A DNA stretch of 64,000 nucleotides from Hippopus hippopus (Eukaryota > Mollusca > Bivalvia > Cardiida > Cardiidae): positions 24,245,881 through 24,309,880 of the forward strand of contig OX328096.1 in assembly GCA_946811185.2 (NCBI GenBank), read 5' to 3'. The number at the start of each line of letters is the position of its first letter. Positions within the stretch are counted from its first letter, which is position 1. This document shows, one piece after another, positions 32,762 through 43,989 of this stretch. Below the pieces are notes generated by a model, which had not been told where the DNA came from, did no database searches, and worked only from the letters and a program-made list of their open reading frames with translations. Position numbers and translations under genes: made by a program.

Positions 32762-33863
32762 GTGAAAGTTCAAAATCGACCGACAGTAGCATTGATATTT
32801 CTGGGGCATTCTATAGTTTTAGACATACAATGAACATTAAAGGAAAAATACTTGAAAGGAATATTTGATTACAATGACATGACACAATCAGTGTGGAAAA
32901 AGTAGTAGTGAAGAATTATGTTTATGAAAGCTTTCTATGGCAGGGGTGTAAAATGTCCTATATTACGAGGAGCAAAAATAACTTCAGACAAGTACCATTT
33001 CCTTTTCCTCTTTTCATAGTATGTCAATCTTCATGAATAACAAAATTCACTTATTACAAAACTGAATGCAGTGCATTGTATAATAAATAGTTAAATAAAT
33101 GAACAGGTTAATGTTATATAAGGTTTGAACAGCTAAATAGTTTAGATTTTTAGGCATGCAGAGAACATTACACTAGCCAGAGCTTGGGAGAAGTAACTTA
33201 TTTTGGGGTTTGAAAGGCAAATGTATGTCTCCAACTAGACTGATGTGGTAGACTTTTGTAAGAACTGTCCTGGTGAAATTTCTAGATAATTCATAGGAGT
33301 TCCAACAACATAGGTTAAGGAGAAGTAATATTTTTTTGTACAAGAGTACTAATATTAATCAGGACCTGATGAGCATTGAACATGATAAGGGTTAAAACAT
33401 GACGAAAGAGAACGGATACCTGTATAAAAATGGGGAGTGCAGCCCCATTACACGTGCCAGATGTAAATATATAAGTGGGCTATGAGTGAGTGGCTTTGGT
33501 CTAGACCACATGATTTCGTCATTTCTTACTATCATGTGCACTCTAGCTCTTGACTCGATACTGTTGATACTGTATGACTAAGTAGGAAAACAGAGCATAA
33601 CCGGTCAATCCTTAAATTTTTTTCAAGTTCACTGTTAAAAACTGCATTGTTGAAGAGCACATGGGCAGTGGAGCTTTGTTTGCCTTTGTGTGGAGTTGTT
33701 TTATGAGAAATTCAGGTTAAATTTTCAGTATGGAAATTACAAGTCATAATATAACGTGTGAAATTAGTTTTTATAGCTTCTGAACTTATTCAAAAGGAAA
33801 TAACTAGTTAGTGGTAATTATACAATAATTGTCTTGTGTTCTTATACAACATGTTCTTTGTGT
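32762..33863. other. Non-coding stretch, nothing recognised
   Basis: About 1.1 kb with no supported exon or named repeat. A small hairpin (GGGGAGTGCAGCCCC near 33432) is the only local structure noticed. Confidence 0.5.
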
Positions 33864-34078
33864 TTAACTCTTTACCAAACGGCAAATTTTTAGACTTAGC
33901 ATTTGCAGACGACAAATTAAATGTAGCTCAAATGATGAATTCTGTCTTTGATAGAGTAGAATACATTGTGGGAAAAGGAGAAAATGCTGGTTACCAGCAT
34001 TTTCTCCTTTTCCCAAAATGTTTTCAAAAGCCTTCATCTTCAGGGTCATTAATACTTGGGATTGTGGTATAGGTTTAA
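33864..34078 (+). repeat. Family A hairpin MITE, complete
   Basis: TTAACTCTTTACCAAACGGC, centre GGTTACC, GGATTGTGGTATAGGTTTAA. Confidence 0.88.
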
Positions 34079-34329
34079 TTATAAATATTCATATAATAAT
34101 GTGATTGTGTTTTACTCTTCTCCTCACAACTAGTTTTCATATTTTTCTAGATGGAGGCATAAATAAACATGAAATTTTGTACCGCATTGTATTGGAAAAC
34201 CTTTGAAATTATTCAGGGAAGAGGAGTAATTTGTTGTAACTTGTCACATAAGTCGAGATAGGTACTTGCCATATTCATTCATTGTTCATTCCTTTGTGTC
34301 ACTTGTACTATTTTAATAGTAATTTATCA

Positions 34330-34966
34330 AACTTTCACCACACAATACCAACTTTTAACGACCCTGAGAAAGTAGCTGTTTGAAAACATAGTGGGAAAAG
34401 AAGAAAAGGTTGGTCACAATTTATACTTTTGTAAACTATGTTGATTATGATGAGTCTTTTCATTTGTCTTTTTTGTGAGACATTTTGCAAAAAGATGCAG
34501 TCTGTGCCTCTGAAAAAAAAAAAACAAAGAATTAATTCTATACTAGAAGAAAAAATATTAGCCTCAACTGATTTAAGTGCATTTGCAGAGGATGAAAAAG
34601 ATTAAGATTTGTCTTTAAAAGGGTAGAAAACATGTTGGTAAAAGAAGACAATGCTAGGTACCAGCATTTTTTCATATTTGCCATAATGTTTAAAAAAATT
34701 TCTGTCTGTTGTTGTTACAGCATGGAATTATGTGGTAAAGGGCTATTAAAATCTTTACCACACAGTACTGAATTTTAATAACCCTGACAAAGACAGTTTT
34801 TGAAAACAAAGTGGGAAAAGGAGAAAATGCTGGTAACCAGCATTTCCTCTTTTTCCCATTTTGTTTTATACCCTATCCAAAACTAATTCTATCACTTGAA
34901 TTGTCTTCTGCAAATGCTTTGATTTCAGAATTGTCAACAATTTTGTCGTTTGGTAAAGAGTAAAGC
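34330..34966. repeat. Three family A MITEs or fragments
   Basis: 34330-34420 is the left end of a '-' copy. 34570-34746 is a '+' copy without its left end. 34748-34966 is '-' (AATCTTTACCACACAGTACT, centre GGTAACC, GTTTGGTAAAGAGTAAA). Confidence 0.75.
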
Positions 34967-35151
34967 AGGCCAAAAACTCAACACCCTACCACCTGCAGAC
35001 GACTTTTGTCTTGCAGCAGACAGCCTGTGAGAAATGGCGGCAAAAGGGGATATAACACACTTTACATAGTTGAGATATTGTAGGATAAGGAAACTATTGT
35101 TATAGAAGGGAACTGAAAATGGAATGGGAAGAGGAGCAGTGGCTTTTAACA

Positions 35152-35600
35152 TGAACCCTTTTTACCACACAGTCCTGAGTTTTAACAAAAGAATTAAGCA
35201 TGACCTCCTATTTTTACGCAGTTTACAAAAATCTGTGTACTGCAGGGGAGTGAAATGTTTTATTTGTTTGGTAATAACATAAACAAGAAATAAGTGAAAT
35301 ATTTTCTAACACTCTATTAAACATAAAATGTTATAAAAAATATGACACAAAGAAATGCATGATTGCTGTTAGTGCTCTGATAGGAAATACCTTACATCCG
35401 CTCACCTTTGAAATTAATTGGATAATGCATCTGCATACAGTACATTATAGACCGCCATTTTGCAATAAGGTGCTTTACTTCACATATTTTTTAGGTTTAT
35501 TTCAAGTGTTTCAAAGATGGAAGAGTCTATGAAGCCAACCTAAACACTTCACAGAAAAATAATTATGAAATCAGAGGCCTAGCATTCAAGAAATATTACA
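35152..35600. other. MITE end fragment and unassigned sequence
   Basis: 35152-35186 is only the '-' family A left end (CCACACAGTCCTGAGTTTTA). The rest holds nothing that I recognise. Confidence 0.5.
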
Positions 35601-35698
35601 AATGAAAAAATTTACACAAAATTGTCTCCTTCTCTATTTGTCCTGACTCTTGAAATTTTGACTTGCCAAAATTGGAATCATTTTAGATGTATAATAGC

Positions 35699-35927
35699 TT
35701 AACCCTCTACCAAATGACAAAATTTTGGACTGGACCAAATCGAAAGCATTTGAAGAAGACTAATTAATTGAGGCTCAAATAATGATAGCTGTCTTTGATA
35801 GGGTAGAAAACATTGTTGGAAAAGGAGAAAATGTTGGTTACCAGCATTTTCTCCTTTTCCTACAATGTTTTCAAAAGCCTTCTTTTTGAGGGACGTTAAA
35901 ACTCTGGATTGTGTGGTAGAGAGTTAA
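35699..35927 (+). repeat. Family A hairpin MITE, complete, nested
   Basis: TTAACCCTCTACCAAATGAC to GATTGTGTGGTAGAGAGTTAA, core ATGTTGGTTACCAGCAT. It sits in the host's internal TTAA, the site also used at 14307. Confidence 0.9.
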
Positions 35928-36022
35928 ATGATGGAATTGGTCTTTGATAAAGAAGTAAACTTGGGAAAAGAAGAAAATGCTGGCAATCAGCATTTTCTCT
36001 ATTTCCAACTAACTAAGCTCCA

Positions 36023-36369
36023 ATAGGGGCCAAAGGTAAACAATGTGGGTGTTAAAATGTGATTAAAATGTAAATCATACCATTTAAAAGTATATGGCAG
36101 TTATTGTGAAGGTATCAACGGTTACCAGTTATTTTATGATGGGTCCAAGTGTTAGTCCCTGGCAGAAAAAGATGAATTTCAAAGGTAGGTCAAAAGTTGC
36201 CTATCTTTCGTTTACTTTTTAAGATTCATTTATCTCAGCTAGCAACTTACACTTGGACCGACAGTACAAAAACAGATTGTCATCTTCACAATAATTGCCA
36301 TACTTTTAAATGGTATGATTTAGACATAAATGCATTCTAACATGCGCATTGTTTACTTTTGGCAGCTAT
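36023..36369. repeat. Inverted-repeat MITE, about 347 bp
   Basis: Left arm ATAGGGGCCAAAGGTAAACA through AATCATACCATTTAAAAGTA; the right arm, with CATACTTTTAAATGGTATGA and TTGTTTACTTTTGGCAGCTAT, is its reverse complement with scattered changes. Arms are about 90 bp. No coding capacity. It lies inside the right part of a family A copy. Confidence 0.8.
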
Positions 36370-36726
36370 ATGGGCTTTAAAGCCTATGATTATTTAGTAA
36401 AGAGTTCATGATATTCTTAGCTCTCTATTGATGATTTGTAAAGCTATCAGCTGACCATACATGTTAAGCATAGGACTAGTTTTTTTCTGCTGAAAAAGAA
36501 AATTTGATGCCATTTCTTTAAATTTTGCCATCAAAGCAGTCAAAAACTCACAGTCTGTATTAATGTTTGCTATGATAAAACAGTTGTACAAAGATCAGAA
36601 TAGCACACTCTTTGACCATTGACAGATGTGACCTTTCATAGAATGTTTGGGACAATAGCCTATCATCAATGTGACCTGGCCAAACTACCAAATCATAGAT
36701 AATGAAGAAGATCACCAGGTAGCCCT

Positions 36727-36957
36727 TTAACCCTTGACCACGCAATTCTGAGTTTTTAATGACCCTGCAAAAGAAGCCTTTTGAAAACATTGTGGGAATC
36801 GGATAAAATGCTGGAAACCAGCATTTTCTCCATGTCCGACGACATTTTCTACCATATCAAAGATAAATTTTATCATTTGAGACACATGTAAATTAAGGTG
36901 TGCAACTGATTCCAATTTGGACAAGTGAACTTTTTTTGTCGTGTGCTAAACAGTTAA
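36727..36957 (-). repeat. Family A hairpin MITE, complete
   Basis: TTAACCCTTGACCACGCAAT, core AATGCTGGAAACCAGCATTT, GTGTGCTAAACAGTTAA. Confidence 0.88.
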
Positions 36958-38380
36958 TATTAGTCCGAAAACTTTTAAAGAAACAGACTTACAATCAGAT
37001 TACTCGTAAAAAACAAAAAGGTCAGACAGTGCTTCATTAGAAATTTCAAAACAAAAGATCTAAGAAAAGGATATATTTTGTGGTTAAAAATCTGAAAAAG
37101 TACTTGCCATGTTATGTTAAACCTTAAAGTGCCATATAAATGAAATGAACTTTTTAGTTAGTAAAGAAGATTTCGGACAATACAGTTTGAAGGTTCTTCT
37201 AACTAGAGTATTCAATAAGAAATTAAATTGGAGTGATTAGGAAAAAAGAAGACTGCACATTTCGTTTAACCTGATATTTGTTTTCAGTCTGCAGTAGCTT
37301 AAAATGTTTCTGAAAACATCAAAGAATGTTAATATATGAAGGTGTGAATTATGTGTTTGCTTATGGAATAAATGAAACTTAAGATATTAGAGTTTAATGA
37401 TAAGATTACTGTTACATGTCAAAGTTTAAAACATTGAAATAAGGGAGTTGAGGGACTTATTGAAACCAAAGGTCAAAGATAATTCATGAGTCACTAACTG
37501 GACATTTGAAATTAAATGAGATTTTCAAATACATGTATGTCAAAAACGCTACTGATAAACCCCAAGGGTAATCATAATTTGAAGTCTAGTAGCGTAAAAT
37601 TGACATTTAAACATTTAAAATTAGGCTTTGGCCTGACCCACTGAGGTGAACATTTAATATATTATGTTGATTGATAAAACTGCATCAGGCGTAAACACCA
37701 AATTAGACATTTATCAGGCTTGAGGATCTTCTTTGACTATTGTGCATTGATTTGCAAAATCTGCAGCAGACTAAAATAAGAGGGAAACACATTTGAAGTG
37801 ATTAGTATTGTCATATCAGGTATGCACCACACATAATGATCTCTTCGTTTATAAATCTAGGAAAACTCCGACAATAGACAGGATAGAATAGGTGAAGATT
37901 AGGCTGCACAGTGCAGCATTACCTTAATATATTAAGCACCATAAGTGATCTTAATCGTGCTCATAGTTAAGTGGATAGGCAGAATTAATCAGGGGCCCTT
38001 TTAGGAGATAGGAAACATGAAAGTGTTGTTTTTTTAGATGCCGAATGCAAATTCTTTGAAAGAAAGAAGTGTTTTTAAAACTGAATTTTTCAATTTTGTT
38101 CATTATGATTTTGAAAATCTGTATTCCATGATACAGAGTTCACACTTACCAAAAGTAAAAATTATAACTTTATTGAGTGTGATAAAAGTATCTTCATTTA
38201 TTTCATTTTGGGTTCCAGTTTGGGCCTCTTTTGACAAGACTAATACATTAAATTTGTACAAAATAAACAAAGTAAACAAAATATGAATGATGTGAGTTGT
38301 GACAGTGCACAAACACAATGTGGATTTTTTAGGTGTTTATTATAATATTAATCCTTAGAGCATGGAATAAATCTAACATC
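36958..38380. other. MITE-free non-coding stretch
   Basis: The longest stretch without family A copies in this part of the window (about 1.4 kb). I see no exon, RNA gene or repeat. The frame at 38038-38286 and its antisense partner are not family members I know. Confidence 0.5.
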
Positions 38381-38612
38381 TTAACCCTTTACCACACAAT
38401 CAGAGTTTTAACGACCCTACAGAAGAAGCCTTTTGAAAACATTGTGGGAAAAGGAGAAAATGCTGGTAACCAGCATTTTCTCCTTTTCCCACAATGTTTT
38501 CTACCCAGTAAAAGGCCAAGTTAATCATTTCAGCCATATTTGATTTGTCGTCTGCAAATGCTTTCAATTTGGATTAGTACAAAATTTTGTTGTGTGGTAA
38601 TTAAAGAGTTCA
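38381..38612 (-). repeat. Family A hairpin MITE, near-consensus
   Basis: TTAACCCTTTACCACACAAT, full palindrome with GGTAACC, end GTGTGGTAATTAAAGAGTTCA (small insertion in the right end). Confidence 0.92.
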
Positions 38613-38639
38613 GACCCAAATAGTTGTAACTTCAAGGAT

Positions 38640-38775
38640 GTTATTACCCAGAAAGTCTCAGGACACCAAACAGTGGAAATCAAAGATCAGACTACAAATT
38701 TTGTGTTGTCTGATCTTGTTCTACATTGGCTGCAAATGCAATTTAAGCTATGAAAGGTGTTTTAAGGGTGAATGA
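38640..38775 (-). repeat. Family B MITE, partial
   Basis: AATCAAAGATCAGACTACAA facing GTTGTCTGATCTTGTTCTAC, with GTGTTTTAAGGGTGAA at the right. Confidence 0.65.
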
Positions 38776-39168
38776 TAAGAGAGTACTCACAAGTGGATTT
38801 TCTTAGTGAAATTATAGTATAAATGATTCTTTTTTCATACAGAATGAGGAGTTCTCTATGTCTAACTTTTTAAAACTCTTTCCATACCTCTGATGAAACA
38901 TCAAGCTTTTGTGGACAAAGTAAATTTAGATCAGACTGCACCGAATGCGCATAAACATTTTGATAGTGCAGGTGTTGGATTTGTGATTTTGGAAATCAGA
39001 GCATCAACCCTACTTGCAATAACGTAAACATCGGATTGCGTTCGGTTTGACACTTACTAAGCCTCAGCCTTAGTATTTATGAAACCTGGAAGAAACATGA
39101 ATAAGTGAGCTGATGCCATAATGATAACTGAAAAGCTGTGGAAAGTAATGCTTCTTTATTTGTTTTTT

Positions 39169-39768
39169 AGCTCCACTGGCCAAAGGCCAGCGAGCTATTG
39201 TCATGGCGTTGTGTCCGTCGTGCGTCCGTCCGTCCGTCCGTGCGTCCGTAAACTTTTTCTTTAAAAAACTTCTCCTCAGAAACTATTGACTGGATTTTTA
39301 CCAAATTTCACAGGAATGTTCCTTTGGTGGTCCTCTTTCAAATTCCTTCAAATAATTGTGTTCCATGAAGAATTCTGGTTGCCATGGCAACCAAAGTAAA
39401 AAAACCTTTAAAAATCTTCTCCTCCCAAACCGCTATTTGGATAGCATTATTATTTTGCAGGAATGTTCCTTAGATACAGGTTTACAGAATTCCTTAAAAA
39501 AAAAAAAGATCTGTCAAAAAACATGGCTTTTATGGGAGACTCATTTTCCTTTTATGGTATAAAGTAAAATCTTTGAAAAATTTCTTCTCTAAAACTATTC
39601 ATTGGATTTCATTGTTGTTTTGCAGGTAAGTTCCTATGGTGGTTGTCTACCAAATTGTTTCTTCAGTGAGGTAAAATGCAGGATTGAATGATAATTGTTA
39701 AAAACTTCCTTTCGCCATTATAGAAATATCAGGCCTGTGGAGCGATACAGGCGCTCAAGCGCCTCTAG
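39169..39768 (+). mobile_element. Non-autonomous Helitron/helentron-like element
   Basis: A 600-bp unit. It starts AGCTCCACTGGCCAAAGGCC with a 5' hairpin (CTGGCC AAA GGCCAG) and carries a GTCCGTCC microsatellite at 39218-39248. It ends in a hairpin GGCGCT CA AGCGCC followed by T and CTAG, then T. The 3' hairpin plus CTRR end, T-T insertion context, absence of terminal inverted repeats and internal microsatellite all fit non-autonomous Helitron-like (HINE) elements. Nearly identical to the copy at 61651-62753, so transposition was recent. The short frame inside is not a gene. Confidence 0.65.
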
Positions 39769-39794
39769 TTTGTATAGTGTTTGATGCCATTTTC

Positions 39795-40013
39795 CACATT
39801 ATTTCAGTTATATTGCGGTGTCCAGTGCACCTGTCCATGCCTTCCTGGAGTTTCTTTTACCAGTACTTTGCACTATATTCTGCCAAAGCCACTAGCTTCT
39901 TTCCTTCCTAACTATTGTGGAAACAATGATCTGTGATTAAGAAATTGGCCAAGCTGATCTTTATTCCAGTGAACTACCAACTGTTCTACTGGGCCCTGGT
40001 GAAAGTGAAGCAA
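39795..40013 (-). repeat. SINE copy, diverged, reverse orientation
   Basis: CCAGTGCACCTGTCCATGCC, TCCTGGAGTTTCTTTTACCA and AAGAAATTGGCCAAGCTGAT match the reverse complement of the SINE at 59246-59552, including remnants of its tRNA-like head (GTTCTACTGGGCCCTGGT). Confidence 0.72.
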
Positions 40014-40053
40014 GACACCATTTATCCAAACAATTGAAGAACTTTGCTTATAA

Positions 40054-40191
40054 TTAACCCTTCACCACACAATCCCAAGTTTCAACAACCCTGAGGGAGA
40101 AGGCTTCTGAAAACATTTTGGGAAAAGGAGAAAATGCTGATAATGCTATCAATTTGGCTATGTCTAAAATTTTGTTATGGTAAAGGGTTAA
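40054..40191 (-). repeat. Family A MITE, internally deleted
   Basis: TTAACCCTTCACCACACAAT to GTTATGGTAAAGGGTTAA with TTAA at both ends. The region from the palindrome centre to the right flank is missing. Confidence 0.82.
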
Positions 40192-40949
40192 ATCAGGTTA
40201 GCTTAAAATAGTTGTTAGGTAAGCTCTGACAAATAGTTCGGATGAAACGAAACATCATTTGTTTGACATAAAAGATCATCTTCAGGCCATTTTTTTTTTG
40301 GGGGGGGGGGGGGGGGGCTGTCAAAATGTTTTAAATCCATTTCACTATTTAATTGAGTGTTATTGTTCAAAGGTGATTAGGAACAATCCTTCCATTCACA
40401 GCTGTGGAGAATTTTGTGGAAAAGGAAGAAATTGCTTGTTTTCCTGCCCCCTTTTTTTTCCTGTCCTTCAAATATTTTGTTTGTTGAATAACTTTTGATG
40501 GGTTTAAGGGGATTAATTAAACAAAACCTATTGCTCATTCTGAATAAAACTCTTGTTTTTGAAGAGAAAACTTATTTTTGAGAAGAGAAGAAAGATCTAT
40601 AATTCATTCACACCTGACTGTTATAAAATGCTGTACTACCCTTTCCAGTTTGTAGACTTGGTCTGGTCAGAAGTTTGCAACTCACTGAAAACATTGCAAA
40701 TAATGAGCAAAATGGATCAACACTTCCATTTGTCTCAACGTTTTTTGTCCCATTCTGTAAACCTTTGTTTAATTTCTTGTCCTGTACTTTAAAATTTGCT
40801 TTGCAGAAGGAAACCAAAATAGTTGTATGAGGTAATGAACTAGGTTGGTATGTTCATTGGTTGAATAAACCTTATATTTTGTAGTTTGATCATTTGAAAT
40901 GATACTGTGTTTGTATTCTCATTGAAACAGTGTCATTGGCAGTTACAAC
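40192..40949. other. Non-coding stretch with poly-G tract
   Basis: A run of T followed by about 18 G (near 40291-40318) is the only notable feature. Open frames on both strands at 40553-40817 have no support. Confidence 0.45.
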
Positions 40950-41195
40950 TCAACTCCTTACTCGACCATGAAATGTGGACCGGTCCCGACTGTATAATAC
41001 AGTAACTGTTGCAGAGGATATAAATATTGAATTTAGTTTAAAGGTATAATTTTTTTTTGAAATGGTAAGAAAACATTGCGGGGAAAGGAGAAAATGCTGG
41101 TTACCAGCGTTTTCTCCTTTCCCAGCAATGTTTTCAAAAAAGTTTTTTTTCTTTTTGTCATTATTTAATGGGATTGATTGTAAAAGGGTTTTATA
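40950..41195 (+). repeat. Family A hairpin MITE, diverged ends
   Basis: CAACTCCTTACTCGACCATG, palindrome with centre GGTTACC (41041-41150), end GATTGTAAAAGGGTTTTA. Confidence 0.75.
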
Positions 41196-41333
41196 TTGTT
41201 GGAGGAATGCATTAGGTGATGTTTAAAAATATCTCTGTTATTCTGTGCCAACAACCTTTCAATAGCTCCAGGTTAAACTTGGGCATTGACTAAGGAAAAT
41301 TACAAATTTTGGTAAATTTGTGGACTGTTTAGG

Positions 41334-41566
41334 TTAACCGTTTACCACACAATCACAAGTTTTAACAACTCTAAGAAGAAGGGTTTTGGAAAACATTGTG
41401 GGTAAAGGAGAAAATGCTAGTGACCAGCATTTTCTCCATTTCCACCCATGTTTTCTGTGTGCCAGAGAAACGTTGTCAGTTCAATTTTGAGTCATATTTA
41501 TTTTGATGTTTGCAAATGCTCTTATTTAGGAGAAGTCTAAATATTTTTCGTTTGGTTAAGAGTCAA
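41334..41566 (-). repeat. Family A hairpin MITE
   Basis: TTAACCGTTTACCACACAAT, core AATGCTAGTGACCAGCATTT, GTTTGGTTAAGAGTCAA. Confidence 0.85.
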
Positions 41567-41569
41567 GAA

Positions 41570-41640
41570 TAGACTGTACAGAGCATGGAGTCTGACCTTG
41601 GATCTAGACTAACTGATATAATGAGAAATGGTGTAGGGCA
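41570..41640. repeat. Family B MITE fragment
   Basis: TAGACTGTACAGAGCATGGA and GTCTGACCTTGGATCTAGAC. Core only. Confidence 0.5.
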
Positions 41641-41702
41641 TTCTTGTCAAACAGAATAAACTCACTACTTATTTAGATAAATATGAAGTGGGAAAACTAC
41701 TT

Positions 41703-41926
41703 TTAACTCTTTAGCAGACAAAACAAATTTAGACACCACCAAGTTGAACATACTTGCGGAGGACAAGTACCAAATGTAGCTAAAATGGTGGGATTGAAAG
41801 AGAAGAAAACCATGTTGGAAAAGGGAAAAATGTAGGTTATCAGCATTTTCTCTTTTTCTAACATTGCTTTCAAAGGAATCTCTCCTCTTGATTGTGAAAA
41901 AACAGGATTGTTTGGTAAAGAGTTAA
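41703..41926 (+). repeat. Family A hairpin MITE, complete
   Basis: TTAACTCTTTAGCAGACAAA to GTTTGGTAAAGAGTTAA; palindrome eroded (ATGTAGGTTATCAGCAT). It lies about 460 bp upstream of the long exon. Confidence 0.85.
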
Positions 41927-42385
41927 AACATGCTTATAGAATTATCAATGATCAAGATGAAATGAGGTTCAACACGTGAGATAATGTAACAACAATATGG
42001 CAAAAGGGGGTGGTGTTTTTACGAGAAATGTCTACCTTTTTCTCAGTGTTTTCAAATGTTTGCTACTGAACGAAAACTGTCTGCAGGAGTTCATGTGTTA
42101 TGCAATATTTTGTTCTTTTTTGCTGACTTAAAGATATCCATTTTATTTATGGAGCAATCTGAATGTTGATCATTCTATTATATAGGAATTATGTTTTTTA
42201 TGGTGAGAAACAGTTGTAACTTATAATGTGTCAGAAAGGTTCTAATGCTCGTGAGGACATAATGAAACTAAAAGCCAGTTTTATGATTCAAAGATTGATT
42301 TAACTATAATCTTCATGCTCATGCTTTAGTTATATTTGTGTTGGTTTTGAAAGTATTCTCATGGACGTTTCACAACATGTTACAG

Positions 42386-42452
42386 TGGATAAAGGACAGA
42401 TATGTTGATTAGACTATGACAAGGACTTATTGATAAACAATTTAACAGTAAA
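42386..42452 (+). promoter_or_regulatory. Probable 5' UTR segment of the long exon
   Basis: A plausible acceptor (GTTTCACAACATGTTACAG, ending 42385) precedes this stretch. An in-frame TGA at 42417-42419 shows that translation does not enter from upstream if this acceptor is used. Weaker acceptors end at 42423 and 42448. The start context AGTAAAATGA has A at -3. Confidence 0.4.
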
Positions 42453-43989
42453 ATGAGTACATTAACTCCTGTAAAGAGGGCCTGTGTCAGTGCTACAGTT
42501 GAGATTGTGAGGGAAGAACAGTTGCCCTTATCACTGCCATCTGCGAGTTACAACCCAGTTCTCACATGTAAAAAATGTTTACGTGAGAGGAATCGAAACA
42601 GGGACCACCAAAGACAAAAACATAAAGGAAAGAAAAAACAAAACAGAGCAAATACTCCAATTGTTATACAGTTGAAGGATACTTTAAAAACTGCATTGGC
42701 ACAGCGGCAGAGACATAGGAAAGAAACATTCCGTAAGCAAGAGTCTGCAGACACTAGAGATGAGGCAGATGTTGAAACTGACAATAGTTCTGACAAGGGC
42801 GATACTTATGCCAAAGAAAATCAAAAAAGGAAAAACACCAAAAACTTCAGTGCCTTTCTTGGTGTGATGGAAAAAGTCCACCGTAAAGATAGAAACATTA
42901 TAGGCAGTAACCTTACATCAGATAACCCATGTAATGAAAAACTAGTAGCAGAGTATGTGCTTAACAATGCTCCCTTGAACACTGGAGGGCCAAATAAATT
43001 ACGTAAAAAGAAAAACATCATTGATTGTGAAAATGTTGATATCATTTGTAATGACTTGAATGGTATTCAACCAATGAATGAAGACACAGAGGAGAGTGAA
43101 ATATCTTCAACCACATCCAGTTCTGAAATCCAGTCAGATTCTGATGTACCAATTGCTCATGATAGTCCCTACTTAACCCAGGAATTCACCACAGAGGAAC
43201 TTGAGAGGCTTGCTGAATACACCACTGGCTGCCCTCTCATTCGCTATGATTGTTCCCCGTCTCATTGTCCACAATGTCAGTGGTATGAATCACAATATAT
43301 GACCAATGTGTCAGGGACCAAGTCAACAACAACCTATGCTCAAAATACTCAGTCCAAAAACACATCTCAAAACCATTGTGTTTACAAAAAATATACTAAC
43401 TTTGCTCAGCAAAACCAACATGTGCCTTCATTGAAAAAGACAGCTTCAGTTGAAGTAGAAAACATTTCAAACACTGACAGTGACTTGGATGACATTTATA
43501 CAGATACATTGTCTGAAACATCTGTAGACACTGATCCAAGTCTGCTTGACTGTTCTTCTTTCACTAAACACAGTCCATTCAGCTGGTCCAACCAGCCCTA
43601 CATCAGTTCCCTGAAACAGTTGTTGGATATAGATATCATTGGTAAAAGTGGTGGTTCACACTCAGGACATCAGAAGGATATTTACCAGGACAGTGTGTTT
43701 ATAGATCTGACTGACACCAGTGTTACATTTACTGTTTACTATTACCATGATCTTACATCAGAAAGCCAAATGCCATGCTCCAACTATGCAAGATACTCAC
43801 ATTCAAGTATCAGTGGATCTAATCACAGGGATCTATTATCTACTTATTCAATGCCATATTATTACTCACAGTGTATGTACTGGTCAGGCTATCTACCATC
43901 TTTATACAATTTACCTGTACCATTCTATCTACAACCAGATGAATCCCTGCCAAAAACTGTCATGGTACCACCAGAGGAACTCAGTGAAT
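42453..43989 (+). CDS. Unrecognised nuclear-type protein, long coding exon
   Basis: I do not recognise this protein. The exon encodes 512 codons plus one base. It ends at the near-consensus donor GAAT|GTAAGTA (43990); the in-frame TAA at 43995 is intronic if that donor is used. Visible features: a basic N-terminal part (residues 40-130) with C39-x2-C42-x9-H52-x4-H57; acidic Ser/Asp/Glu stretches at 211-232 and 335-362; a second cluster C260, C267, H271, C272, C275; a SUMO-interaction-like VFIDLTD at 415-421; and a Tyr-rich end (428-492). The composition suggests a mostly disordered nuclear or RNA-associated protein. Codon use is smooth with no repeat-derived sequence, unlike every other long frame here, so it is a real exon. 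It may start a separate gene, or its phase-1 end could join the downstream CNOT6 exons, which must also enter in phase 1. Confidence 0.85.

Larger units (their letters stand above)
35636..36408 (+). repeat. Family A MITE split by two later insertions
   Basis: Host remnant: GACTTGCCAAAATTGGAATC up to 35698, then ATGATGGAATTGGTCTTTGA from 35928, a palindrome AATGCTGGCAATCAGCATTT, and an end TTTAGTAAAGAGTTCA. A complete family A copy (35699-35927) and an unrelated inverted-repeat MITE (36023-36369) interrupt it. Confidence 0.78.

Noticed and set aside
39356..39562. Frames repeated at 39356, 61934 and 62424
   Set aside because: They lie inside copies of the Helitron-like element, are short, and have no helicase or Rep motif.
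40285..40318. Poly-G tract as a structural or regulatory signal
   Set aside because: A single homopolymer after a T run; more likely slippage or an assembly uncertainty than a G-quadruplex element. The same applies to 2439-2453.
42548..43045. Antisense frames opposite the long exon
   Set aside because: Shadows of the plus-strand coding sequence, with no independent support.
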